Shown one piece after another: positions 48,163-59,054 of a stretch of 64,000 bases of DNA (the first letter of the stretch is position 1; each line of letters opens with the position of its first letter). Under the pieces are notes generated by a model. That model was not told the DNA's origin. It searched no databases and worked only from the letters and a program-made list of their open reading frames with translations. The translations under genes and the position numbers were made by a program. This stretch comes from Triticum aestivum. Taxonomy: Eukaryota > Streptophyta > Magnoliopsida > Poales > Poaceae. The stretch lies in assembly GCF_018294505.1 (NCBI RefSeq), contig NC_057801.1, positions 205,084,562-205,148,561 on the forward strand. The letters run 5' to 3'.

Positions 48163-49095
48163 NNNNNNNNNNNNNNNNNNNNNNNNNNNNNNNNNNNNNN
48201 NNNNNNNNNNNNNNNNNNNNNNNNNNNNNNNNNNNNNNNNNNNNNNNNNNNNNNNNNNNNNNNNNNNNNNNNNNNNNNNNNNNNNNNNNNNNNNNNNNNN
48301 NNNNNNNNNNNNNNNNNNNNNNNNNNNNNNNNNNNNNNNNNNNNNNNNNNNNNNNNNNNNNNNNNNNNNNNNNNNNNNNNNNNNNNNNNNNNNNNNNNNN
48401 NNNNNNNNNNNNNNNNNNNNNNNNNNNNNNNNNNNNNNNNNNNNNNNNNNNNNNNNNNNNNNNNNNNNNNNNNNNNNNNNNNNNNNNNNNNNNNNNNNNN
48501 NNNNNNNNNNNNNNNNNNNNNNNNNNNNNNNNNNNNNNNNNNNNNNNNNNNNNNNNNNNNNNNNNNNNNNNNNNNNNNNNNNNNNNNNNNNNNNNNNNNN
48601 NNNNNNNNNNNNNNNNNNNNNNNNNNNNNNNNNNNNNNNNNNNNNNNNNNNNNNNNNNNNNNNNNNNNNNNNNNNNNNNNNNNNNNNNNNNNNNNNNNNN
48701 NNNNNNNNNNNNNNNNNNNNNNNNNNNNNNNNNNNNNNNNNNNNNNNNNNNNNNNNNNNNNNNNNNNNNNNNNNNNNNNNNNNNNNNNNNNNNNNNNNNN
48801 NNNNNNNNNNNNNNNNNNNNNNNNNNNNNNNNNNNNNNNNNNNNNNNNNNNNNNNNNNNNNNNNNNNNNNNNNNNNNNNNNNNNNNNNNNNNNNNNNNNN
48901 NNNNNNNNNNNNNNNNNNNNNNNNNNNNNNNNNNNNNNNNNNNNNNNNNNNNNNNNNNNNNNNNNNNNNNNNNNNNNNNNNNNNNNNNNNNNNNNNNNNN
49001 NNNNNNNNNNNNNNNNNNNNNNNNNNNNNNNNNNNNNNNNNNNNNNNNNNNNNNNNNNNNNNNNNNNNNNNNNNNNNNNNNNNNNNNNNNNNNNN
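48163..49095. other. Assembly gap (933 N)
   Basis: Unknown sequence. It hides the right junction between the TIR element and the Tat-type gypsy element. Confidence 1.
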
Positions 49096-49178
49096 GAGAC
49101 ACAATAATACTTTCAGGCAAAAAGTATAAATACAGCCTTATAACCAAAATAACATTGTTTTTACAATGATTCGATTTG

Positions 49179-52139
49179 TCACTCGAACAAGACAGTCTCC
49201 GAGCACTGCGCCTCTATTAAGCGGGCACCTTCTGTTACCTGCGCCATGTAGTGCTCGGCCGGATATTGGCCTCCCGCCGGATTCTGGGTCGCTACAATGG
49301 TGGCCTCCATATCTGTCCAATAGGCTTTAACGCGGGCAAGAGGCATTTGTGCACCCTCTATGCACATCGACCTCCTCATGGCATCGATCTGAGGCACGGC
49401 ACCAAACCAAAGTAACTGTCCGGCTTAGGCCCCTTCGGCCAAAGATGGTCTATTACAGACCGCATTGCAAGCCCGGACAGCCTATGAAGCTCCGCTACAG
49501 CAGCCATCTTCTCACTTAACGGCAGCGGGCGCGCGGGAGCATTGAATTGCAACCAGAAAAGCTTCTCCACTTCTTTATCACCTTGATCCTCGAAAAACTT
49601 GGCTGCATCAGCTGTACTCTTTGCCAAGTCCGCATACGCATCTGCAGGACTCCAGCGTCCATCCAGGGGAGCATACTTCGGATCCAAAAACTTCGTCCGC
49701 AGTAAATAGGAGCCCCCAGCCGCGATTTTACCGGCCTGTTGAAGCTCCTCCGGCACACCCCTGACCTTGGTCCGCATCTCCTTGGTGGCATTAAGTGCCT
49801 TGTTCAGGTCGGCCGAACTAGCCTTATGCTCCTTTTCAAGGAGTTCATACCGGTCGGCGGCATTTTTCAACTCCATAGCCATTTCGGCTATCTTTTCCTC
49901 GCTTCGGCGATGAGCAGCCTGTTCGGCTCTCAATTCTTCGGCCGCCTTTAGGGCAGCCGCACTACTAACCCGAGCCAGTTCCTTGGCCTGGGCAAGTTCT
50001 GCCCTGAGGGCTTCCACGGCAGCACCACCATCTGCAGTCCAAGCATATTGATTTAATATTATGCCCCTCTCATATTTTCCTATACAACATAACAAGGAAA
50101 GCAGAGCGCATACCTTGTGACTCGTCCAGCCGCTCGTTCACCAGCGTGATATCGGCATCAATAGATCCGATCTGCCTCCTTAGCTCGGCAACTTCAACGG
50201 ACTGGTCGACTGCCGGACCCTTAGATACCTGCGCATATGTACAGTGCAATCATTACTATATGATCCCCCGTTTGCCGCCTAGGGCGGGCAACCAGAGTCT
50301 CAGGGGCTACTATCCATATGGAGCACACCTAGCGCGTGCCTCACAGCCAAAAAATAGTGTATTTTTTACTACATACCTCAAAGCCTCTGAGCAAGCTCGT
50401 AAATGCTTCATTCAAACCGCTTGTGGCGGATGAAATCTTCTTAAGCACCGCGCTCATTAATGAGTGGTGCTCCTCCGAGAGTGCAGCTTGCTCCAGAAGA
50501 CCTGTCAGTATGTCCGGCCGGACATCAAACTGTGTCGGACCCTTCTCGTCACCCCTCGTGGGAGCCAAACGCTCCGGGCTCAGGGTGGCTGACGTACTAG
50601 CTTCCAGCTTCGGCAGATCCGGACTCCTCTGTGACGACACCTCGGTGTCGCCCGCTTCATGAGGCGGAGAGGTGGGTGGGGTCTCGCTCTCCATCATCTC
50701 TGGAGGAAGATCCCCCAAAGATGAACTCTGTTGAGAAGAGCTGCTAGCCGGACTGCAAAAGACGAATCCTGGTTATCGATCTCAGAGAAACGCAGTACCT
50801 TCGAATTAACGATTAACTTACAGCTCGGTGGAGGGCTGGCCCGTTGGCGGGCATGACGCGGTGAGGGTGCCCGTCGGGGCAGAGCCCCCTGGTGATACCT
50901 TTTTCCCTGGGTTGGGCATCTCCGTCTCCAAGTCTTTGGAGGCGGCCCTTTTCTACCCGCGCGGGGAGGAGGCTTTAGCCTCCCCTTCCCAACTATCCTC
51001 CTCAGGGGGGGGGTAACAATTCCCCCGGTTCGGATGCGCAGCGTGTGAAGTTCGGTTTCTTTGTTCTTCCCCTTGTCTTTCCCTGAGGGCATTTTGCTGA
51101 GCACCCGGTCAAGCATCTTGGCAATGGTGGGACTAGGCGAGCCTTCGGGAAGTGGCGCCGGACACCTGATTCTCTCCGCCTTGCTGAACCTTTCCTGGCC
51201 ACGGATGATTTTCAGAATAACAACTATGACAAATATAAAACAAAGTGTCCGATATCAAGGTTACTTACTTGGGTATCTAGGCGATTGCAGCTTAGGCCCG
51301 CATCCTCTGTGGTGTCCGGACACTCTACTTGTGGTCCGAAGAATAATTTACACATCCCTTCGAGCTTCAGGCCGAAGAAGTGCTTAACAGTCTGCGAACC
51401 CTTTGGATTGAACTACCACATTCGGAGAGGCCGGTGTTGGCACGGCAACATCCGCCGGATTAAACATCACTTGAATTATGCTAACAAGATTAATGTCCCT
51501 TTCAAGAAGCTCCCGGATGCGGCCCTACAGTATTGGTACATCGCCAGCGGGCCCCCAATTCCGTCCTATGTCGGTCCAAGATGCCAGTTGTGATGGAGGG
51601 CCCAAGCGGAACTCGGGGACGGCCACCCACTTCGTGCCTCTGGGAGCCGTAACATAAAACCACCTCCGTTGACATACATCGGATACTTCTGGGAAAGAAC
51701 CCTCTGGCCATGGGGAATCGGCATTCCTGCTTATTATGGCACCTCCGCACTTAGCATGTCGCCCCTCGATCATCTTCGGCTTCACATTGAAGGTCTTGAG
51801 CCATAAGCCGAAGTGTGGAGTGACGTGGAGAAAAGCCTCGCACACAATGATGAACGATGACATATGAAGGATATTGTCCGGAGCTAGATCATGAAAATCC
51901 AACCCGTAATAGAACATGAGCCCTCTCACAAAGGGATCAAGGGTGAGGCCCAAGCCGCGGAGGAAGTGAGGAACAAACACGACGCTCTCATTGGGCTCCG
52001 GTGTAGGGATGACCTGCCCTGGAGCAGGAAGCCTGTGCTGGATGTCGGCGGTCAGATATCCGACCTCCCTAAGCCTCGCAATGTCCTCCTCTTGGATTGA
52101 GGAGGCCACCCACCGGCCTTGAGGGTTGGATCCGGACAT
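49179..52139 (-). pseudogene. Antisense five-exon gene of the Tat-type element (gypsy-type transposase domain)
   Basis: Read from 52139 (MSGSNPQGRW): exon 1 to about 51272, exon 2 about 51210-50822 (donor GTAAGT), exon 3 50752-50377, exon 4 50228-50114, exon 5 50031-49179. Exon 1 carries the domain known as putative gypsy-type transposon (PF04195 style): VPHFLRGLGLTLDPFVRGLM, YYGLDFHDLAPDNILHMSSF, RRWFYVTAP. Exon 5 is a long coiled coil (AVEALRAELAQAKELA..ELLEKEHKASSADLN) ending ARLIEAQCSETVLFE. Exon 1 has a frameshift near 51540 and later stops; exon 5 a frameshift near 49390. Its role in the element is unknown. Transcription would run opposite to the element from a promoter near the 3' LTR. 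Confidence 0.7.
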
Positions 52140-52681
52140 ATTGGAGGATCTGGGGTGTTGGAGCTTAGGTCTCGGGTGTTAGAACTCGAGGTGCGAGAAG
52201 GCACAAGGGAGGTGAAAAAGAGGCATAGGCCTTGGCCCCTTTATAAAGGGGGTGAATATCAAGAGTCCACAGGGTGATCGCTTGAGGCTTATCTAAAAGC
52301 ACACGGAGTCATGCCAACGGTCGTCGTGGGGTTACGCACGCCCATATTGATGGAAGATCCTGTAATAAGAGGAACACGATCTCTGCTTTGGCAGGACGTG
52401 CCAATAAAACCGCCTCACAACGCGAGTCGAGGTGGGGCGAGAAACGCCGGTTCATGTTGGACCGGGCCACGATGCAAAGGCACAACGCACGAAGATTGCC
52501 AGCAAATCAGATTTATGCTATGTTCTCTATGATGGTATGTGAAGATCATTTTGCAGATCCGAACATGGTTTATGTGTTCGATGATTACCTTGGAGTATTC
52601 GGAGATGGAACCCGCCTTGCAATGCCGAAGACAAGACTGCGCGCCAGACTCATCATCATTGAAGCCTGGTCCAGGGGCTAC

Positions 52682-53164
52682 TGAGGGAGTCCTGGATTAG
52701 GGGGTATCCGGATAGCCAAACTATATACATCATCCGGACTACTGGAGCGTGAAGATACAAGACTCAAGACTCCGTCCCGTGTCCGGATGGGACTCTCCTT
52801 TGTGTGGAAGAAAAGCTTGGCGATCCGGATATTGTATTTCCTTCCTTGTAACCGACCCCGTGTAAACCCTAGCCCTCTCCGGTGTCTATATAAACCGGAG
52901 AGGTTGGTCCTTAGAAGGCCTATCACAATTATAATCATAATCATCATATGCTAGCTTCTAGGGTTTAGCCTCTACGATCTCGTGGTAGATTTACTCTTGT
53001 ACTACTCATATCATGAATATTAATCAAGCAGGAAGTAGGGTTTTACCTCCATCAAGAGGGCCCGAACCTGGGTAAACCTTGTGTCCCTTGCTTCCTGTTA
53101 CCATCAGCCTAAGATGCACAAATCAGGACCCCCTACCCGAGATCCACCATTTTTGACACCGACA
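52682..53164 (+). repeat. 3' LTR of the Tat-type element
   Basis: The copy is 483 bp, the same length as the 5' LTR, with about 32 differences counted by eye. The TATATAAA box is at 52887-52894. The upstream CCAGGGGCTAC (52671-52681) is the likely polypurine tract. Confidence 0.93.
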
Positions 53165-53169
53165 GCCGG
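53165..53169. repeat. Target-site duplication GCCGG (right)
   Basis: Matches 14575-14579 exactly. Host DNA of the CACTA-like region resumes after it. Confidence 0.95.
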
Positions 53170-53850
53170 CAAGGTGGACGACGGCGGGGATGAAGCGAGA
53201 GGACGGGATGCAAGGATCCCGGTCCGAAGCCGTGGATGAGAGAGGTCGATCTCTTGTAATGGACGGCGGCATCGGGGTATCAGCTTCGGCATGGTGGAGG
53301 AGGACGGTGGTGGATGGGGTGGCGGACGGAGGAGGGTGGGGTGGAGAGGGTGTTTTGGCACCCACGGAGTACGAATGGGGAAAACGGAGGTAGAGAGGAA
53401 GGGGGGAACCATGTATTCAGGGCGCGCTTGTCTCAAATGCGAGGAAATTTACAAACTTAGCCCCCGTTTCAAATTTCCTACATCACAGCAGTATTAGTCA
53501 GTTGGGGATAGGAAGGTAATCTCGCATACACCGAATATTTGCCGACGAGAGTTTGTTTTTGGCGCCCACCGTGTATGAATATGAATCGGGGAGGGAGTCG
53601 ATTTCGGCCAAGGACACACTGTGTTTTGGCGCCCACCATGTATGAATCCGGGTTAGAGGCGGTTACGTCATGTTTGGGTGAAATTACAAACCTACCCCTA
53701 TCGAAACCTATAGAAATCTAGCAGATAGGCTTTGCGTGGCAGGGATAGGCAGTAGTAATTTCCATCTCGCGGATTTTGGTTTCGGGCGGTTACTGCGACT
53801 TTCCCCGCTTCGTTCAAATTTTGCAGAGTGCACGTTTACCGTGCCAACTC
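53170..53850 (-). other. Presumed 5' flank of the CACTA-like gene, right of the nest
   Basis: Continues the GC-rich minus-strand 5' region seen before 14579, with a proline-rich frame (53104-53436) that is probably untranslated. The phrase TTTTGGCGCCCACC occurs at 53567 and 53624, followed by TGTATGAAT, which suggests subterminal repeats. No right terminal CACTA motif was found. Confidence 0.4.
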
Positions 53851-54548
53851 AATTCGAATCCCATTGTATTCTATTTTTTTGGGCGGGATCCATTTTCAAT
53901 TGGAATTAAATTCTATATACATCATTTTTTATATATACTTTCAAAAGCACAACAAAGAATTCTGCTCCTTTATATGTATAATATGATTTACAAATACAAT
54001 GATCTCAAAATCTTAAGGTTGAATTCAAAAAAACTTAACCAAGTTATGTTCTACTAAAATGTATAGATCAGTAATATCTACATATTAAATAACATAGATG
54101 TGCGTGAATTCATATGAGTATGCATGTTTGATAGATCAATTTTGGTTCGAGTATGGATTACATGTATCATCATCTCGAATTCAAATATTTGAATCCCTTT
54201 TATGTTCACTCCTTTCACGCCCATCTCTCTTGCATGCATGCTCCTTCATGTAGCTATCACTCTCTTTTCTCTAGCTCAACCGCACGCTCACTTCATGCTT
54301 CTCCTATCCTCGCAAACATGGTCTCTCGACGTCTCCCTTGAGAAGTGTCACACTCTCCCTATCATTATACATTACACGGTTTTCATTATCTCTCATGTCT
54401 CTACTGTTCTCTGGTATCACTCGGTACCTAAGCTTTCTTTTTGACTGCCACACACACAGTCTCCACTCGTCTGTCACTTTGTCTTTCTCTCTATGGGATT
54501 CTCTCACACACCCTATATTTCTCTGCATATGACTCATACCACTAAAAT

Positions 54549-54585
<37 letters not shown>

Positions 54586-55050
54586 AGACACAACATTTGT
54601 TGCGGTCTCCTTTTCGTCTCCATCCCAGACTGGCATTACTCATTTGTTTACTGATGAGACAACCCCCCCTCTCTCTCTCACAGACACACACACACAACTC
54701 CTGCTTCCACTCCCCTTCCCGACTACCATCTCTCTCTCACACACAAAACTCTCGCTTTCGCACCCCGACTCGTATTTCTCTCACAAACATTTATCGACTA
54801 GCCTCTAGATAGGTTTATACACCCGCACACTCGTGCTTCCACTATCGCATACATGTCTCTCTCCTGCTCCTTGAATCTATGTAGATTTTTCTTCCCTTCT
54901 TGAGACACGCCCTCTCGATTGTGCACACACACTATCGCCTCATTTTAAGCTGATACCTATCGCACACACACTCCTTGAGTCTTTGTCACACATGCACTCC
55001 GTCCTCCTCCACTCTCCCTCTCTCTCACACACACATGGGCTTTTCGCAAC
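53851..55050. other. AT-rich then CT/CA-rich low-complexity DNA, no gene seen
   Basis: From 54190 the plus strand is rich in CTCTC and ACACAC with a pure (CT)16 at 54551-54582. Open frames here reflect composition only. The style resembles the complementary GA- and GT-rich tract at 60600-61470. Confidence 0.5.
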
Positions 55051-55052
55051 AA

Positions 55053-55489
55053 CTAGCAAGATGCCCATGCGTTGCATGGAACATCAAGATGCATTTGTAT
55101 GAGTAGTTTATCTTGTGGGGGAAAAGGATGAATGAGGGAAGGCCTTATTTGCAAATGTGGAGAGGGGTGTGGGTATCTTTTTGCAAAATTGCCATAGTTT
55201 CCTTCCTATCCGTCAGATATAGATCGGACAGCCTATATTGCAAGATGGCAGGCACACGATCATCACCAACAATGCTTTTTATAAGAGTAGGGATAAAAAA
55301 CAGAGTTGGTGATGATGGTGGGCCTGCCATCCTGCAATGTAGGTCGTCCGATTATATCTGACGGATAGGAAGGAAAATATGGCAATTTACCCACACTGCT
55401 CACCACATTTGCAGATAAGGCCTTCTCTCGTTCATCCTTTTCTCCCACAAGATCTTGATGTTCCGTGCAACGCACATGCATCTTGCTAG
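55053..55489. mobile_element. Palindromic pair of Helitron-like 3' ends (foldback)
   Basis: The left arm starts CTAGCAAGATGCCCATGCGT and the right arm ends with the inverse, GCACATGCATCTTGCTAG. Each arm is about 210 bases and they match through AAGGCCTT, TTCCTTCCTATCCGTCAGAT and GATGGCAGGC. Each outer end has a short GTGCAACGCAC-like stem followed by CTAG, as at Helitron 3' ends. A foldback DNA element with long inverted repeats is the alternative. Confidence 0.55.
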
Positions 55490-55705
55490 TAAGAGTAGAA
55501 ATTAGACATATACCACTTCTCGAATCTTGAAACCAACAACATTCCTCCCTTATCTCATCAAAACCGCCAAAGGAATATATTTTGAGTGAAACATAACATA
55601 TTTTTAGTGATATACATATTTCAAAACTAGACTTTTTTTCTATCAAATCGGTGAATATGTATTAATCTACTTTGATCGTGTGGCAACGCATTGGCACATT
55701 GCTAG
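55490..55705 (+). mobile_element. Further Helitron-like 3' end
   Basis: Ends GGCAACGCATTGGCACATTG followed by CTAG (55702-55705) and T. It resembles the ends of the neighbouring palindrome. The 5' side is undefined. Confidence 0.35.
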
Positions 55706-56280
55706 TAGTTATTATAATTTTTTGTACACCAGACAAATGGTGGAGTACATATACAAAGAGAAGAGGCGCAACACGCAGTCGGCCTCTCGCTGTCTCGCAC
55801 ACATGAGTGTTATGTAAAGGCGACGTTAACAAATAAACCCTAAAACCCTAGGTGTACAATTGCTGTATTCGTGGGTACCGGGTACGTGGTGGAGCACCTT
55901 TGTAGGAATAGTCAGCTCGCGTGATAATTTGATCTGTAGGAGCTGATGGTCGGCACCACAGGTGAACGACTTGGAGCGCGGTGGCTTGCCAGTTGCCACA
56001 GATCGAGTAGCCACGTTTAAAATATCATTTTTAGCGGGGTTAAAAGTTCCGATTTTCAATGGCGCGTTATAAGTACTAAGTAGTTTTTAGAATGATTGGT
56101 ATGGAGCGAAAATGGAATTCATAGTACTACGTACCTCCTTGGCGTATGGTTGTATGGGTTTATGTTGCGAGATGTTGAACCTGGTAGTTCTAGGGAAAAC
56201 ACTATGGTTTAGATTTAGATGCTGGTTTTCAGTAATGAAAATCGGAAGGGGAAACCCTTCTTTGATTAAAAAAACTACTA
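55706..56280. other. Non-coding segment, nothing recognised
   Basis: No open frame of note and no repeat structure seen by eye. Confidence 0.4.
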
Positions 56281-56404
56281 CCTCCGTTCTGGTTTACTAG
56301 TCCCCATCGTATTTTTGGTCAAAGTTTGTCCACGAATTTTACTTGTAAAATGTGAATGGAAAACGAGATTTTGTTATACACAAACAAAAAAGGACAGGAG
56401 GGAG
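56281..56404. mobile_element. Stowaway-like MITE, degraded
   Basis: TA at 56279-56280, start CCTCCGTTCTGGTTTACTAG, end AGGACAGGAGGGAG. The ends are inverted and typical, but the body is short and the right TA is lost. Confidence 0.6.
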
Positions 56405-56978
56405 TGATTGCTCTGACACGGATGCGACCTCTCATAGCGCATGCATTGAACTGGAGCGCCGGCCAAGAGGGGCCCACTCGCTGCAGGCCCGGCTGAGCAC
56501 GCCTCCTCGCCGCATGCAACCAGCTTAAGACTGCCCCGCCTGCCTTCGTTGAATCCGCGCATGTGCCGGCAACACGTCCTTCTGCGAGCCGGCAGGCATT
56601 TTAGAACACAAAAAATGACTAAAATATAATTAATTTACGCATGGTCTTGACTTGTTGTACTCGCACTGGTAGCAGGAACTAGTAGAGGTTTTTCTTTATT
56701 TATAACTCTCCTCACATTTTTTTGGCTTTGAAGTGAATCATGGTTGTGGACATTATGTATGAATGTGCAGATATTTGTGAACATGAGTCTGATGTGGAAG
56801 TTGAACTTGCAATGTCGGGCTTGTGCATGAACTATACCATGTCCAATGCTTTGTCTATTATTGTTTGGAAAGTAATTGTTGTTATTACATGACCCGAAAA
56901 AAATATTTTGTGCCACATCAGTAGATGCGCAGACATCACAACAGGCATACTGACTGGATAAACATTTGAACCTAGCTA
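56405..56978. other. Non-coding segment between MITE and coiled-coil exon
   Basis: Probably the 3' untranslated and downstream region of the minus-strand coiled-coil gene. No further homology seen. Confidence 0.35.
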
Positions 56979-57367
56979 TTATGAAGGAAATTTTGTATTG
57001 ACAACAGTTTTAGATAGCAGGAGATGCCTAGCCTGCTCTGCCTCTGCTAGCTTATTTTTGGCTTCTTCCATCTCTTCTTTGGCTTGGGTGAAGAGAGCAT
57101 CTGATTGCTCTTTTCGCTTCTTCAAGAACTCAGCTACATTCTCAAGGGCTGCTGCACGCTTTCTTTCAGCCTTTACTAGAGCCACGAGGACACGAACAGC
57201 TGACGACTCCACCTGGCTTGTGTGTAATCCAGCATCATCTGGGAATTTGCACCTTGTGTCTAATCCAGCATCATTAGGGAACTGGCACCTTGTGTGCAAT
57301 CCAGCCTCATTCTGGAAACATGATCTCGAGGTTGACCATACTTCCCTCCTCGCAGGAACTGCATCCT
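56979..57367 (-). pseudogene. Terminal exon of an unknown coiled-coil gene
   Basis: The exon begins after an acceptor TTCATGTCAG at 57368. It encodes three 12-residue repeats of the NDAGLDTRCKFP type (36-bp tandem repeat), then a charged heptad-like helix (VALVKAERKRAAALENVAEF, EEMEEAKNKLAEAEQARHLL) to a stop at 56979. A possible first exon is at 59515-59775. This looks like the C-terminal coiled coil of a transposon-borne protein, but I do not recognise the family. Confidence 0.45.
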
Positions 57368-57855
57368 GACATGAAGTTACTTCTTTTTTAGATCAATACT
57401 CAGAGCAACCCAGATCCATTTAGTAGAAGCCAGATAAACAGAACTCGGAGAAGTGAACAGGGAAAAAATATAAAAATAGACTACAAGGTGAGAACACCCA
57501 CTTCCTACATCAAGCTAAACACGAAAGCATTAGGACGGTTAAGACTCTTCTTATTACACATCGAAGAACACCAGGCTTAAGAGAAACAGAAACTACAACA
57601 TATACACATCGAAGAACACGAGGCTAAACGAAAGTAACTGATAGGGTGTTACTTACCAAAGCTCATTTTACAGGTTCAGTGCAACTCCTCTTTAACTTGC
57701 CACGCTCCTTGAAGATGTCCCCAATATCCCGTGTTTGGTATTCATTGCTCCTCTGCATCTTCGCACTCGTGGTTTTAAAATCTCAACATGGCAAGAAAAT
57801 ATACTACTAGTAAACTCGCGCATCTTGTGGGCAACATTAAAGCACTCGTCTACCA
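57368..57855 (-). other. Intron-like non-coding segment
   Basis: Lies upstream of the coiled-coil exon. The phrase CATCGAAGAACAC occurs twice (57559, 57608). No coding sequence recognised. Confidence 0.35.
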
Positions 57856-57999
57856 TGTTAGAGCATCTCCAACAGAATCACAACGCGCGGCGCTTTAAAA
57901 AAGCGTTTACAGTGCTGAGATTGAGAAGTAGAGATAGAGAGTAGAGACTAGAGAGTAGAGGATAGTTCTCAGCATAGATGGATAAAAAAGATAATTCAA

Positions 58000-58584
58000 C
58001 TACTCCTTGTTGTACGACTCCTCCTCGGTGATGTCCTCCTCCGACATCTGACTGTAGTCGTGAAGGTACCAGTCGTCGTCAGATTCCCAGGGCGACACTG
58101 ATCCTAGCCTCATGTTGAATTGAGCGTCCGCTTTTCGCCTACGCTTGTCCTCGCGATAGGCGGCTCGCTCCGCCCTCCTCTTATCCCTCTCCGCCCTCCT
58201 TTGCGCGTAGAACTCGCGCTCGTTGATGATGTCCCGCGGGAAGTGTTGGGGCCACAGCGCCATGGCTTCCTCATCCATCTCGGCGATGCCGAGACGGTGC
58301 TCCCGCCTCCGGTTGTCGCGACGATCCTCGTTGGTGCTAAGTCGCGACAGAGGCGTGAGCTCCTGCGCCCGCTCCCGCGTCGGCACGTTGGGGAAGTTCA
58401 ATGTTCTATGAGGCCATCGGAGGCGCCACGCCGCCGCGTCGTACGCGCGGGCGACCTCGTTGGCGATGTCAAAATTGCCGAGGCCACGGCGCATCCCGCG
58501 GAACCGGATCTCGGCGGAGAAGCCGCCGGAGGGGCGCGCGCGGACGCCATGGTATCCCCAAGTTTCCCGGTGATGCAGCGGCAT
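58000..58584 (-). CDS. AP2/ERF-like DNA-binding domain protein, repeat-borne
   Basis: The 194-residue frame starts at ATG 58584 in a strong ACCATG context; an upstream in-frame ATG at 58698 is probably leader. An AP2 domain spans about residues 8-65: GYHGVRARPSGGFSAEIR, RGLGNFD, NEVARAYDAAAWRLR, TLNFP. The usual WGK triad is SGG, and the fold ends normally. The rest is a long charged helix (DRRDNRRREHRLGIAEMDEE, REFYAQRRAERDKRRAERAA) and an acidic tail MSEEDITEEESYNKE. AP2/ERF factors bind GCC-box-like DNA in the nucleus. I recall near relatives of this ORF in many copies in Triticeae genomes, unverified. It could be a domesticated or captured transcription factor fragment. Confidence 0.7.
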   Translation of the reverse strand: MPLHHRETWGYHGVRARPSGGFSAEIRFRGMRRGLGNFDIANEVARAYDAAAWRLRWPHRTLNFPNVPTRERAQELTPLSRLSTNEDRRDNRRREHRLGIAEMDEEAMALWPQHFPRDIINEREFYAQRRAERDKRRAERAAYREDKRRRKADAQFNMRLGSVSPWESDDDWYLHDYSQMSEEDITEEESYNKE

Positions 58585-58720
58585 GGTGGCGCGGCGGCGG
58601 TGAGGCAAGAAAGAGCAGGCAGAGAGCGGTGGCGAGGCATAGAGCGGGGAGAGAGCGGTGGCGAGGCACAGAGTGGGGAGAGAGCGGTGGCAAGGCATAG
58701 AGAGGTGGGAGGGCGTTGGA

Positions 58721-58728
58721 TTTTATAA
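58721..58728 (-). promoter_or_regulatory. TATA box of the AP2-like ORF
   Basis: The minus strand reads TTATAAAA about 140 bases upstream of the ATG at 58584, in GC-rich DNA. Between them lies a short tandem GAGAGCGGTGGC repeat (58621-58690). Confidence 0.5.
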
Positions 58729-58771
58729 AGCGCGCCAGACGCCACGAGCCAAAACTAGCGCACGCCCGGCC

Positions 58772-58976
58772 NNNNNNNNNNNNNNNNNNNNNNNNNNNNN
58801 NNNNNNNNNNNNNNNNNNNNNNNNNNNNNNNNNNNNNNNNNNNNNNNNNNNNNNNNNNNNNNNNNNNNNNNNNNNNNNNNNNNNNNNNNNNNNNNNNNNN
58901 NNNNNNNNNNNNNNNNNNNNNNNNNNNNNNNNNNNNNNNNNNNNNNNNNNNNNNNNNNNNNNNNNNNNNNNNNNNN
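58772..58976. other. Assembly gap (205 N)
   Basis: Unknown sequence; hides the right end of the AP2-bearing repeat. Confidence 1.
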
Positions 58977-59054
58977 TTATACTATTTATTTTATATTTAA
59001 TATTTATCTCTACTTCTCTATTGTCTACTTTTTTTCTCTGTTATTTTTTTCTTA

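Larger units (their letters stand above)
14580..53164 (+). mobile_element. Non-autonomous Tat-type gypsy element holding the central nest
   Basis: Two 483-bp LTRs (14580-15062, 52682-53164) and identical flanking GCCGG define the element. Its own DNA is 14580-18108, 26844-28089 and roughly 49096-53164; the rest is later insertions. It encodes gag and protease on the plus strand and an antisense multi-exon gene near the 3' LTR, but no RT or integrase, so it must have relied on a partner element. The antisense gene next to the 3' LTR is a known trait of grass Tat/RIRE2/Grande-type elements. By eye the LTRs differ at about 32 positions, so it is the oldest member of this nest. Confidence 0.9.
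57856..58771 (-). mobile_element. Repeat unit carrying an AP2-domain ORF, right end in a gap
   Basis: The left edge GAGCATCTCCAACAG is a common start of grass Harbinger/MITE-like repeats. A GCGCGGCGCTTTAAAAAAGC near the left and a TTTATAAAGCGCGCC near the right give weak inverted ends. The right terminus falls in the gap at 58772. The unit interrupts the presumed intron of the coiled-coil gene. Confidence 0.4.

Noticed and set aside
48122..49147. Long open frames across 48122-49147 on both strands
   Set aside because: They are open only because they run through N.
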